Assembly (NCBI RefSeq): GCF_900104065.1
Contig: NZ_FNLC01000001.1
Coordinates: forward strand, 372,001 to 436,000
Reading direction: 5' to 3'
DNA from: Natronobacterium texcoconense
Lineage (GTDB): Archaea; Halobacteriota; Halobacteria; Halobacteriales; Natrialbaceae
DNA length: 64,000 nt
The translations under genes and the position numbers were made by a program. Below are positions 43,885 to 51,340 of the stretch, piece after piece. Each line of letters begins with the position of its first letter. Within the stretch, counting starts at the first letter, position 1. The notes beneath the pieces were generated by a model. That model was not told the origin of the DNA and made no database searches. It worked only from the letters and a program-made list of their open reading frames with translations.

Positions 43885-44085
43885 GACCTCGCGCGAGGTC
43901 TTCACGAGCGCAGCGAGTGAAGGCTTGTCAGAGCTTGCTCTGGCAGTGGAGGAGCGAACGACCGTCGGGAGTGAGCGTTAGCGCGGAACCGACGGTTCCG
44001 CGAACCGTGCGAATAGTGCGAGACGAACGTCTCGCAGACCGTGCGAGTGGGCCATCGGCCCACGAGCAGAGGGCGCGAAGCGCCC
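43885..44085. repeat. Hairpin-array repeat element, third site
   Basis: Six or seven perfect stem-loops in 200 bases between two same-strand genes: 43885-43900 (self-complementary), 43901-43921 (5-bp stem), 43929-43942 (6 bp, 2-base spacer), 43983-44001 (8 bp, loop GAC), 44018-44035 (7 bp, loop GAAC), 44047-44063 (7 bp, loop ATC) and 44071-44085 (6 bp, loop GAA). Linkers share words such as CCGTGCGA and GAGCAGA. The stems differ in sequence, but their spacing and loop size are uniform, as in the element at 41 kb. No gene is supported in the whole 43733-44307 gap. Confidence 0.8.
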
Positions 44086-44307
44086 GTGAGCAGAAGTCGG
44101 CTGGGGAGGACGTGGCTACTCATCGTTGCCACGATAGCAGGACGGCAACGGTTGAACCACTCGAGCGGCTCGCAGATCGTTTCCTTCCCACGAGGCCAGG
44201 GAGTTTGCAACGATTCCAATCACCTCGTCTTTCAAAGCACGTGATCCGAACGCTACCAGAGAGACGGGACGCAACGCAAAAGTACCGGTTCCCCATACCT
44301 TTCGACG

Positions 44308-44817
44308 ATGACGCTTTCGGACGAGGCCACGGAACGGCTGGCCGACGTGGTGGAACTACAGCCGACGAAAAACGCCGAACTGCAGGAACGATGGGGGATG
44401 GAAAGCGGCAGCGAGGTCCATCAGTACTTAGAGAACGAACTCGGCGACTACTACTTCCGGGACGACAACAGCCTAATTCGCGCGACGAGCGAGGCGGCCG
44501 ACCTCGTCGACGTCGAGCCAGGAATCGAGAGCGACCCCGACGAGGAGGGTGCACCGTCGCGGATCCGGGTGCCGGAACTGCAGGCCCGTATCGTCGAAGT
44601 GCTCGCTGGCCCCGACGAGGAATCCGAGAGCGTCGTTTCGGTCCTGCACTCGCTACGGGAGACCTACGACTACGGGGACGACCTAGAGGCCGAAGACGTC
44701 CGCTCGGGTCTCCAGCGACTCCGGCGCAAGGACGTCGTCGAGGTCGAGTACCGGACCGTCCCCACGTTCCGACTTGCCGTCGAACGCGAGGACCTCGAGG
44801 TCGACGTCACCGACTGA
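44308..44817 (+). CDS. DUF5797 family protein
   Basis: A 169-residue acidic protein with two winged-helix-like segments: SDEATERLADVVELQPTKNAEL with WGMESGSEVHQYLENEL near the start, and LQARIVEVLAGPDEESESV with VRSGLQRLRRKDVVEVEYR near the end. The pattern suggests a DNA- or RNA-binding or transcription-linked protein. It is a single-domain haloarchaeal family. The gene before it on the same strand is 575 bases away across a hairpin array. A ProRS-like gene follows on the same strand. Confidence 0.85.
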   Translation: MTLSDEATERLADVVELQPTKNAELQERWGMESGSEVHQYLENELGDYYFRDDNSLIRATSEAADLVDVEPGIESDPDEEGAPSRIRVPELQARIVEVLAGPDEESESVVSVLHSLRETYDYGDDLEAEDVRSGLQRLRRKDVVEVEYRTVPTFRLAVEREDLEVDVTD

Positions 44818-44835
44818 TCTCCGAACTTCCCAATC

Positions 44836-45028
44836 TATTTATCTTCGGCGTCCGACACTCGAGTTGCATGTTCCGAATTGCACGACTCAGCAACCGCGGG
44901 TCCGACGCGGCCCGCGGCTGGGTTCCGCGACGATCGTAACGGCAGTACTGGTTTTGCTCGAGTAGTTGACGGACTGATCGCGAAACCGGCCAGCGACGAG
45001 CACGCCGCTTGCAACAGGGGTGATCGCG
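44836..45028 (+). promoter_or_regulatory. Promoter and possible structured leader of the ProRS-like gene
   Basis: A strong TATA-like TATTTAT at 44836-44842 implies a transcript start near 44866, some 160 bases ahead of the gene. In the leader a 7-bp stem (44894-44900 with 44911-44917) is visible. GTTGC at 44863-44867 can pair with GCAAC at 44890-44894 or with GCAAC at 45011-45015, next to the Shine-Dalgarno-like GGGGTGA at 45017-45023. Long leaders are unusual in haloarchaea, so regulation at RNA level is possible but unproven. Confidence 0.4.
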
Positions 45029-46291
45029 ATGCGGCGTAGCGAGACGCTTCTGTTCACGAGCCGCGAGGCCGACGGCCACGAGAACGAGACCGTTGCACGG
45101 ACGTTGCGAGCGGGTCTGGTCCGACAGTTCGGCAGCGGGCGCTACGGGTTCACGCCCACGGGCCAGCGCGTCCGCGAGAACGTCGTCTCCGTGGTCCAGC
45201 GGGAGATGGACGCCATCGGCGGCCAGCGGATTAGCCTTCCCTCGCTGAACGACAGCGGCATCTGGCGACGGAGCGGCCGCTGGGAGAGCTTCGAGGGCGA
45301 GATGTTCACCTTCGAGAACCGCGACGGGAAACGGATGTGTCTGGCTCCCTCCCACGAGGAAGGCGTCGCACACCTCGTCGACGGCGTCGTCCGCTCCTAC
45401 GACGACTTACCCCTTCTGCTGTACCAGGTCGAGTCGAAGTACCGTGACGACCACGCGCGAAACGGTCTCGTCCGGACGAAGGAGTTCACGATGAAAGACG
45501 CCTACAGCCTCCACGCGAGCCACGACTCGCTGTCCGAGTATTACGAACGCGTTCGGGAGGCCCACGTCCGGATCTTCGATGCGCTCGAGCTCGAGTCCGC
45601 CGTCACGACGGCCGACAACAGCGTCATGGGTGGCTCGAGTTCGGAGGAGTTCGTCGCAGTCGCCGACGAGGGAACGGTCGCCCTTCGCTGGTGTTCCGCG
45701 GCGGACTGTCGGTTCGGCGTCACCGACGAGTCACCCAGAAGCGATCTGTCGGGTGGCGACGCCTGTCCCGACTGCGGGGATCGGCTCGAAGCCGGCGAGG
45801 GAACCGAGATTGCTCACGTCTTCGAACTCGGGACGCGCTACTCCGAGCCCATGGGTCTCACTATCGACACGGCCGACGGCGGCGAACGCGACGTGGTGAT
45901 GGGGAGCTACGGCATCGGCATCGAACGGCTCCTCCACGTTCTCGTCGAGCAACACGGCGACGCGGACGGCTGTCGCTGGCCCGATACCGCCGTCGGCACT
46001 GTCGCTCCCTTCGACGTCTCGATCGTTCCCCTCGAGTACGACGGCGACCTGCAGGAGGTTGCCGATCGGCTGTACGAGACACTCGAGGGCGACGTGCTCC
46101 TGTTTGACGACCGCGAGGGGACGATCGGCGAGCGGTTCGCCGAGAGCGACCTGCTGGGGGTTCCCTGGAAGGTGATCCTCGGAAATCGATTCCGGGAGAC
46201 CGGTGAGATCGAACTCGAGTCGCGAGACGGTGACACGCGATACGTCTCTCTCGAGGAGGTTCCCGCTATCGTCGAGTCGTCGACGGAGTAG
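45029..46291 (+). CDS. Short bacterial-type prolyl-tRNA synthetase homologue
   Basis: A 420-residue class II synthetase. The N-terminus RAGLVRQFGSGRYGFTPTG and IWRRSGRW follows the bacterial ProRS pattern. Motif 2 reads ESKYRDDHARNGLVRTKEF with the MKDAYSLH extension, and motif 3 GSYGIGIERLL. The large editing insertion of bacterial ProRS is missing. Between motifs 2 and 3 there is only a short piece with a four-cysteine pattern (WCSAADC and CPDCGDRL), perhaps a zinc ribbon. The anticodon-binding domain is present (PFDVSIVPLEY, DDREGTIGERFAESDLLGVP). Archaea normally use the archaeal-type ProRS, so this may be a second copy. Confidence 0.87.
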   Translation: MRRSETLLFTSREADGHENETVARTLRAGLVRQFGSGRYGFTPTGQRVRENVVSVVQREMDAIGGQRISLPSLNDSGIWRRSGRWESFEGEMFTFENRDGKRMCLAPSHEEGVAHLVDGVVRSYDDLPLLLYQVESKYRDDHARNGLVRTKEFTMKDAYSLHASHDSLSEYYERVREAHVRIFDALELESAVTTADNSVMGGSSSEEFVAVADEGTVALRWCSAADCRFGVTDESPRSDLSGGDACPDCGDRLEAGEGTEIAHVFELGTRYSEPMGLTIDTADGGERDVVMGSYGIGIERLLHVLVEQHGDADGCRWPDTAVGTVAPFDVSIVPLEYDGDLQEVADRLYETLEGDVLLFDDREGTIGERFAESDLLGVPWKVILGNRFRETGEIELESRDGDTRYVSLEEVPAIVESSTE

Positions 46292-46380
46292 CGGACCTCG
46301 ATCGACCGTCGAACGGTTCTTTCACCGATTTCTTCGCGACGCAGACAGCTATTTGTGTCGTTCGGTCGATACTATTCGGC

Positions 46381-46971
46381 ATGTTCACCGACACGCTCGA
46401 GACCGACTCGCTCGTCCTGCAGCAGTTCGGTCGCGATCAGGTCGACGTCTTCGAATTGTACGAACTGTTCGCCGAGGCCGAGGCGCGCGAGGACGTTGTG
46501 GACGTGTTCGAGTACGTTCCACAGGAGCCGTACGCGACGGTGAAGGAGGCTCACGAGCAGTTGACCGAGGCGGAGTCGAAGTGGAGCGACCGCGAAGCCG
46601 CACAGTACGCTGTCTACACGGCGGACGGTGAACTCGCGGGTTACACCGGGCTGTTCCTCGAGTGGCCGCGACACACGGGCCGGATCGGATTTATCCTCGG
46701 TAGATCCTACTGGGGGAACGGCTACGCGGGCGAGTGTGCGATTGCGCTGACCGAACTCGCGTTCGATCGCCTCGATCTCGAGGTCGTCGCGATCGGATAC
46801 GAGGACGGGAACGACCGTTCGAAACGGGCAATCGAGAAATTCGTCGAGCGCGTCGGCGGACAGTACGAGGGCTGCCTGCGTAACTGGACGCCGATCGGTG
46901 ACGACGTCGAAGACCACCATCGGTATACGGTGACTCGAGAAGAGTTCCGACAGGCACGAAACCGCGCGTAA
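46381..46971 (+). CDS. GNAT-family N-acetyltransferase (RimJ/RimL type)
   Basis: A 196-residue acetyltransferase: FTDTLETDSLVLQQFGRDQV at the start, RIGFILGRSYWGNGYAGECAIAL as the acetyl-CoA loop, and LVVAIGYEDGN-type strand (EVVAIGYEDGNDRSKRAI) before the C-terminal domain. It belongs to the ribosomal-protein-alanine acetyltransferase branch, which also includes small-molecule resistance enzymes. The substrate cannot be told. Convergent with the DUF5787 gene, 6 bases apart. Confidence 0.88.
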   Translation: MFTDTLETDSLVLQQFGRDQVDVFELYELFAEAEAREDVVDVFEYVPQEPYATVKEAHEQLTEAESKWSDREAAQYAVYTADGELAGYTGLFLEWPRHTGRIGFILGRSYWGNGYAGECAIALTELAFDRLDLEVVAIGYEDGNDRSKRAIEKFVERVGGQYEGCLRNWTPIGDDVEDHHRYTVTREEFRQARNRA

Positions 46972-46977
46972 CGAGAG

Positions 46978-48033
46978 TCAACCGCTCGTCGAATCCAGGC
47001 CTGGCCGTCGCCGACGTCGACGATCCGCGAGCAGTTTTTTGAATCGCTTTCCGGGACCACCCTCGATCGGCCACCCCTTCGTCCGCCACGCGGGTGGTTC
47101 GGGCTCGTAGTCGGGACAGCCGCCGGAACACTCGCGTGCGGTCGGCTGGTGGTCCTTCGCTTCGCAGTAGGGGAGTAACTGACCGTCCTGCTCGCGAAGC
47201 TGGAAGTGTCGACAATCAGGTCGCATCGTGTCGGCGAACGACCGCCAGCCCCGTTCGTAGGCGCGCTCGGCGATGGCGAGCCGTCGTTCTGCCTTCCACT
47301 CCGAATCGACGTACTCGAAGCGGGCTGCCGACCCATCGCGAGAGCCACCGTCGGGCCGCTCGAGGATGCGCGTTCCCGGCTCCTCGACTGCGAGCGTGCG
47401 AGGGTACCAAGCGACCTCGGTCTCGAGCGTCTCGGGATCGAACGCCAGCACGCCCGCTTCGACCGGCAGATCCTCGAGCAACACGGGCTCGACCGACTCG
47501 CCCGTCGTCCGGGTCGCGACCCAGACCTCGTCGGCCAGGCCGAGCGCGACGTCGTACTCGAGTTGTTCGCCCAGCCGACGGGCCGCCGCCCGATCGAGGT
47601 CGGGTTTGTTCTCGACGGCGATGATCCGCTCGACCCAGTCGGGGTATGGCCACTTCCGACGGATCTGGATGCGGTTGCCTTGCTTGCGGGTCTCGAGAAT
47701 CCCGCGGTCGTCGGCGCGGTGGATCGATTCGCGGACGTAGCGCCACGGGTAGCCGGGATCCGGGAGGGCGTCGCGGTAGTAGGTCCACTCCGCGGGCGCG
47801 TTCCGGACGACGTGCAGGAGATCGCCGTCGAGTCGCTTCGGACCGAACTTCGCGCGCTGGCGGAGGGCGTTGGGGTCGCACTCGAGGACGATAGTGTCCC
47901 AGCGCCGGCGTCCGGTTCCGAGCTGTCGGGCGACGAAGACGGCCGACTCCGTCGTCTCTTCGGGCGGCCACTCCCGTTCCGCCCACCAGCAGGTTCGTAG
48001 CTCGAAGCCGAATTCGGCGGTGTACCGGCTCAC
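46978..48033 (-). CDS. DUF5787 family protein, possible PD-(D/E)XK-like nuclease with Cys cluster
   Basis: About 351 residues from a GTG at 48033 (start VSRYTAEFGFELRTCWW). A YPDW segment at about residues 130-133 is followed by IIAVENKPD at about 137-145, giving a PD-x8-ExK spacing, and then a LGEQLEYDVALGLADEVWVAT helix-strand run seen in this nuclease superfamily. Four cysteines lie at about residues 274, 290, 302 and 306 (DCRHF, YCEAK, ECSGGCPDY). Cas4- and AddB-type nucleases hold an Fe-S cluster with such cysteines. DUF5787 has no published activity known to me. The nuclease call is an inference from motif spacing. Confidence 0.7.
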   Translation of the reverse strand: MSRYTAEFGFELRTCWWAEREWPPEETTESAVFVARQLGTGRRRWDTIVLECDPNALRQRAKFGPKRLDGDLLHVVRNAPAEWTYYRDALPDPGYPWRYVRESIHRADDRGILETRKQGNRIQIRRKWPYPDWVERIIAVENKPDLDRAAARRLGEQLEYDVALGLADEVWVATRTTGESVEPVLLEDLPVEAGVLAFDPETLETEVAWYPRTLAVEEPGTRILERPDGGSRDGSAARFEYVDSEWKAERRLAIAERAYERGWRSFADTMRPDCRHFQLREQDGQLLPYCEAKDHQPTARECSGGCPDYEPEPPAWRTKGWPIEGGPGKRFKKLLADRRRRRRPGLDSTSG

Positions 48034-48070
48034 GGCTGTCCTTGGAAGCGACGCGAAGAAAAGGAATCGA

Positions 48071-48808
48071 TCAGTCCGCGGGGACGCGTTCGGCAACTCT
48101 CTCGTGGGTATCGACCACGTGTCCGCCCGCCTCCGCGACGGCGACGCCGATCAGCCGGAAACTGACGAGTGCGGCGACGAAGGGGATCGCCGGCAGGACG
48201 ACGATGCCGACCACCGTGAGCAGGCAGACGACGGCGACGACCGGGACCACCAGCGGGAGCAACTGGAGGACCGCCATCGAGAGGAAGTAGCGGCCGCTCA
48301 GAGCGATCCCCTGGAGAGTAGAGCGATCGAACGCGGCGCGTACGGTCCTGGTCCGTGCGTAGACCGCGAGTGCGGCCGGCAGGAGGTAATAGATCACCAG
48401 CGTGACCGCGACGAACACGAGCGCGAGCAGCGCCGCGATCGCCGCCGCGACGAGGCTGACCCCCCAGATCGCGGTCTCGCTCGTCACCAGCGGTGCGAGC
48501 ACACCGAGGGCGAAGTAACCGACGCCACCGAGAACGGCTCCCGCGACTGCGCCCGCGACGAGCGGACCGACGAGATAACAACACGCGATCGCCACGGCCC
48601 CGACGCCACGTCTCGAGAGTTCGCGCCAGCCCTCGAGCGGTGGCGGTTCCTCGGCACCCTCGAGCGTCGTCTCGAGGACGCGAACGCAGTAGCCGGCGAG
48701 CAAGACGGCGGGAACGAGCAGGACGGACCCGAGGACGAGCAGGCTTCCACGGACCGTCCGATCGAGCCACGCGCCACGAAACGGGTACGACGGAGCGTCG
48801 TCGAGCAT
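48071..48808 (-). CDS. DUF4013 membrane protein
   Basis: A 245-residue protein with about six transmembrane segments: an N-terminal soluble lead (SYPFRGAWLDRTV), then VLGSVLLVPAVLLAGY, and a set of glycine- and valine-rich helices to the end (PFVAALVSFRLIGVAVAEAG). This is the DUF4013 pattern, common in methanogens and haloarchaea, without a known role. It lies upstream of and same-strand with DUF5787, 37 bases apart. Confidence 0.85.
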   Translation of the reverse strand: MLDDAPSYPFRGAWLDRTVRGSLLVLGSVLLVPAVLLAGYCVRVLETTLEGAEEPPPLEGWRELSRRGVGAVAIACCYLVGPLVAGAVAGAVLGGVGYFALGVLAPLVTSETAIWGVSLVAAAIAALLALVFVAVTLVIYYLLPAALAVYARTRTVRAAFDRSTLQGIALSGRYFLSMAVLQLLPLVVPVVAVVCLLTVVGIVVLPAIPFVAALVSFRLIGVAVAEAGGHVVDTHERVAERVPAD

Positions 48809-48899
48809 CGGTTCGTCTGGCTTCGCTATGCCAGCGGAGTCGCAAAAAGGTACTGTCGCAACTCGAGGCGGCGGCGAAATCGACAGGACGAGTGGACGA

Positions 48900-49334
48900 C
48901 TACTCTTCGTCTTCTTCGCGTTCGTCGAGGAACTCGTGGGCCTGCTCGAGAATTTCGCGTGGACCGTCCTGCGTGACGGTGTTCACTGCCTGTTCGTAAT
49001 CGCGCCACTGCAGGTCGCGATGCTCGTTAGAGAGTTCCGCACTGGCCTCGTAGGATTTCGCGATAAAGAGGTGAACGGTCTTGTGGATCGTCTTGCCGTT
49101 CGCCTCGAAGACGTAGTCGTAGTCCTCGCGAAAGCCGTCGAGTAGCCGGAACTCCTCGATACCTGCCTCTTCCTTTACTTCGCGGATCGCCGTCTGTTGT
49201 AGCTCTTCATCTCCTTCGACACCGCCCTTGGGAAACTCCCAGTCGCCTGGGCGGCTCTTGAGTAGAAGATACTCGCGCCGGCCCCGCGTATCGCGGAAGA
49301 GGATTGCGCCTGCGCTCGTAGCTTCGACTGCCAT
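48900..49334 (-). CDS. Nudix hydrolase (diadenosine tetraphosphatase-like)
   Basis: A 144-residue Nudix protein: EATSAGAILFRDTRGR at the start, FPKGGVEGDEELQQTAIREVKEEAG as the complete 23-residue Nudix box (quoted in part, with the catalytic Glu run REVKEEAG), and a C-terminal WRDYEQAVNTV helix. The type resembles eukaryotic bis(5'-nucleosyl)-tetraphosphatases, which clear Ap4A. Starts at ATG 49334, directly before the S10-like gene in the opposite direction. Confidence 0.9.
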   Translation of the reverse strand: MAVEATSAGAILFRDTRGRREYLLLKSRPGDWEFPKGGVEGDEELQQTAIREVKEEAGIEEFRLLDGFREDYDYVFEANGKTIHKTVHLFIAKSYEASAELSNEHRDLQWRDYEQAVNTVTQDGPREILEQAHEFLDEREEDEE

Positions 49335-49465
49335 TAACTGCAGTACTGGGCCCGACGTTAAGAGAATATCGGACTGTTCGTTACGCGAACACCCCTCGCA
49401 GTCTCGCGTCGGCCCCATCTCAGCAGGCTTTTACCCGCTGGCCGTTGACGATGTGCTAACCAGCT

Positions 49466-49801
49466 ATGACCTTCGTCACCCGCCTCACGCTCCAGAGCGG
49501 CGACCGCGCCGCCCTCGAGAGTATCGTCGACGACATCAAAACGACTGCCGAGCGGAAAGGTGCAGAACTGAAAGGGCCACACTCCCATCCGCCGACAGAT
49601 CTCTCGGTGCCACAGCGCTGTCGCCTGCACGCCGACGACGACCGGCACTTCTCCTCCTGGAGCTACACCGTCTTCACTCGCGAACTCGAGATTCACGGCC
49701 ACGACAACCTCGCGCGTAACATCGCCGAACAGAACTTCCCGGATTCGGTCCACATCGAGGCCGAGGTCGAACAGATTCACAGCGCCGGTCGCGGAAACTG
49801 A
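49466..49801 (+). CDS. uS10/mL48-family ribosomal protein paralogue
   Basis: A 111-residue S10-like protein: FVTRLTLQSGDRAALESIV, then KGPHSHPPTDLSVPQRCRL (the loop that contacts rRNA in uS10) and YTVFTRELEIHGHDNLARNIAEQ (in part). The length and motifs match uS10, but it is not in an rps10 context next to tuf, so it is a second copy in the genome. Its use may be in alternative ribosomes or in a non-ribosomal role. Confidence 0.8.
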   Translation: MTFVTRLTLQSGDRAALESIVDDIKTTAERKGAELKGPHSHPPTDLSVPQRCRLHADDDRHFSSWSYTVFTRELEIHGHDNLARNIAEQNFPDSVHIEAEVEQIHSAGRGN

Positions 49802-49937
49802 CCGGATCGATAGCTCGGCGCGAAGGCATCGACGACGACTTCCGGCCGTCACAGCCGTTCTCGAAGCGTCGACGGCTGCCAGGACACGAACTTCCGTCTC
49901 CGATAGCACTTTTTAGGATCGGCACCCAGTACGGGCC

Positions 49938-51218
49938 ATGACAGCAGACGACCTCGTCGAACTTCGTCGTGACCTCCACCGCAAACCCGAACCCGCCTGG
50001 CGGGAATTTTACACGACGGCACGCATCGTCGACGAACTCGAGTCCCGATTCGGCGACGAACTCGCCGAACTCCACGTCGGTCCCGACGCGCTCGCGACCG
50101 ACCATCGCCTCGCCGTTCCCGACGACGCGGAACTGACTCACGCGTTCGAGCGTGCCAGAGAGACCGGCGTCGACGAGGACGTCCTCGAGTCCCTCGAAGG
50201 CGGCTACACCGGTGCCGTCGCCGTCCTCGAGAAAGGTGACGGACCGACCGTCGGCCTACGGGTCGACATCGACGGTCTCCCGCGAAAGGAGAGCGACGAT
50301 CCGGACCACGAACCCACAGCAGAGGGCTTCCGGTCGGAACACGAGGGCGCGATGCATGCCTGCGGTCACGACGCCCACGCGACGATCGGCGTCGGCGTCC
50401 TCGAGGCGATCACGGACAGTGACTTCGAAGGGACGCTGAAGGTGTTCTTCCAGCCCGCAGAGGAGGTCATCGGCGGCGGCAAGTCGATGGCAAAGAGCGA
50501 ACACATCGAGGACGTCGACTATCTGCTCGCGACCCACATCGGCCTCGACCACCCGACCGGCGAGGTCGTCGCCGGCATCGACGGCTTCCTTGCCGTCTCC
50601 CATCTCGAGGCCGAGTTCTCCGGCGAACCGGCCCACGCCGGCGGCCACCCCGAACAGGGCCGCAACGCTGTTCAGGCGATGGCGACGGCCGTCCAGAACC
50701 TCTACGCCATCCCGCGCAACAGCGATGGGCCGACCCGCATCAACGCGGGCGTCGTCGAGGGTGGCAGCGCCGCGAACGTCATTCCCGAATCGGCCAGCAT
50801 CGTCGCCGAAGTGCGCGGCGAGACGACCGAACTCATGGAGTACATGGTCGAAAAAGCCGAACGCGTCCTCGAGTCCGCCGCCGAGATGCACGACTGCGAG
50901 GTCGAGGTCGAACTCGGCGCGCAGGCACCGAGTGCTACGAGCGATCAGGAACTCGTCGACGTGGTTCACGACGTCGCCACAGACCTCAGGAACGTCGAGA
51001 ACGTCCTCGAGCGCGACGAACTCGGCGGCAGCGAGGACGCGACGTTCCTGATGCGCGAGGTCCAGCAAAACGGCGGGCTGGCGTGTTACGTCGGCGTCGG
51101 CACGGACCACCCCGGCGGCCACCACACCGCGACGTTCGACGTCGACGAACCGAGTATCGGCTACGGCGTGGAGACGCTCGCCGGCGCGATTGAGCAGATA
51201 GCGGACGAACGGCCGTAA
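49938..51218 (+). CDS. M20-family amidohydrolase
   Basis: A 426-residue metal-dependent amidohydrolase: LVELRRDLHRKPEPAWREFYT at the start, HACGHDAHATIGVG with zinc ligands, and FQPAEEVIGGG. The C-terminal motif has GTDHPGGHHTATFD. Resembles aminobenzoyl-glutamate utilisation and N-acyl-amino-acid hydrolase families. It is not part of the lysine DAP genes. It reads alone after the S10 paralogue, with 136 bases between. Confidence 0.88.
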   Translation: MTADDLVELRRDLHRKPEPAWREFYTTARIVDELESRFGDELAELHVGPDALATDHRLAVPDDAELTHAFERARETGVDEDVLESLEGGYTGAVAVLEKGDGPTVGLRVDIDGLPRKESDDPDHEPTAEGFRSEHEGAMHACGHDAHATIGVGVLEAITDSDFEGTLKVFFQPAEEVIGGGKSMAKSEHIEDVDYLLATHIGLDHPTGEVVAGIDGFLAVSHLEAEFSGEPAHAGGHPEQGRNAVQAMATAVQNLYAIPRNSDGPTRINAGVVEGGSAANVIPESASIVAEVRGETTELMEYMVEKAERVLESAAEMHDCEVEVELGAQAPSATSDQELVDVVHDVATDLRNVENVLERDELGGSEDATFLMREVQQNGGLACYVGVGTDHPGGHHTATFDVDEPSIGYGVETLAGAIEQIADERP

Positions 51219-51340
51219 CGAACCCCGGAGCCAAAATATTCTTGGGAATTCTATCAGTACAGATAGTTGATAGTGTGTCCGTTCCTACTAGTCGGTGATC
51301 GACGCTCGCCACGAAATTCCACGCTCGAGGTGTCCGTCGG

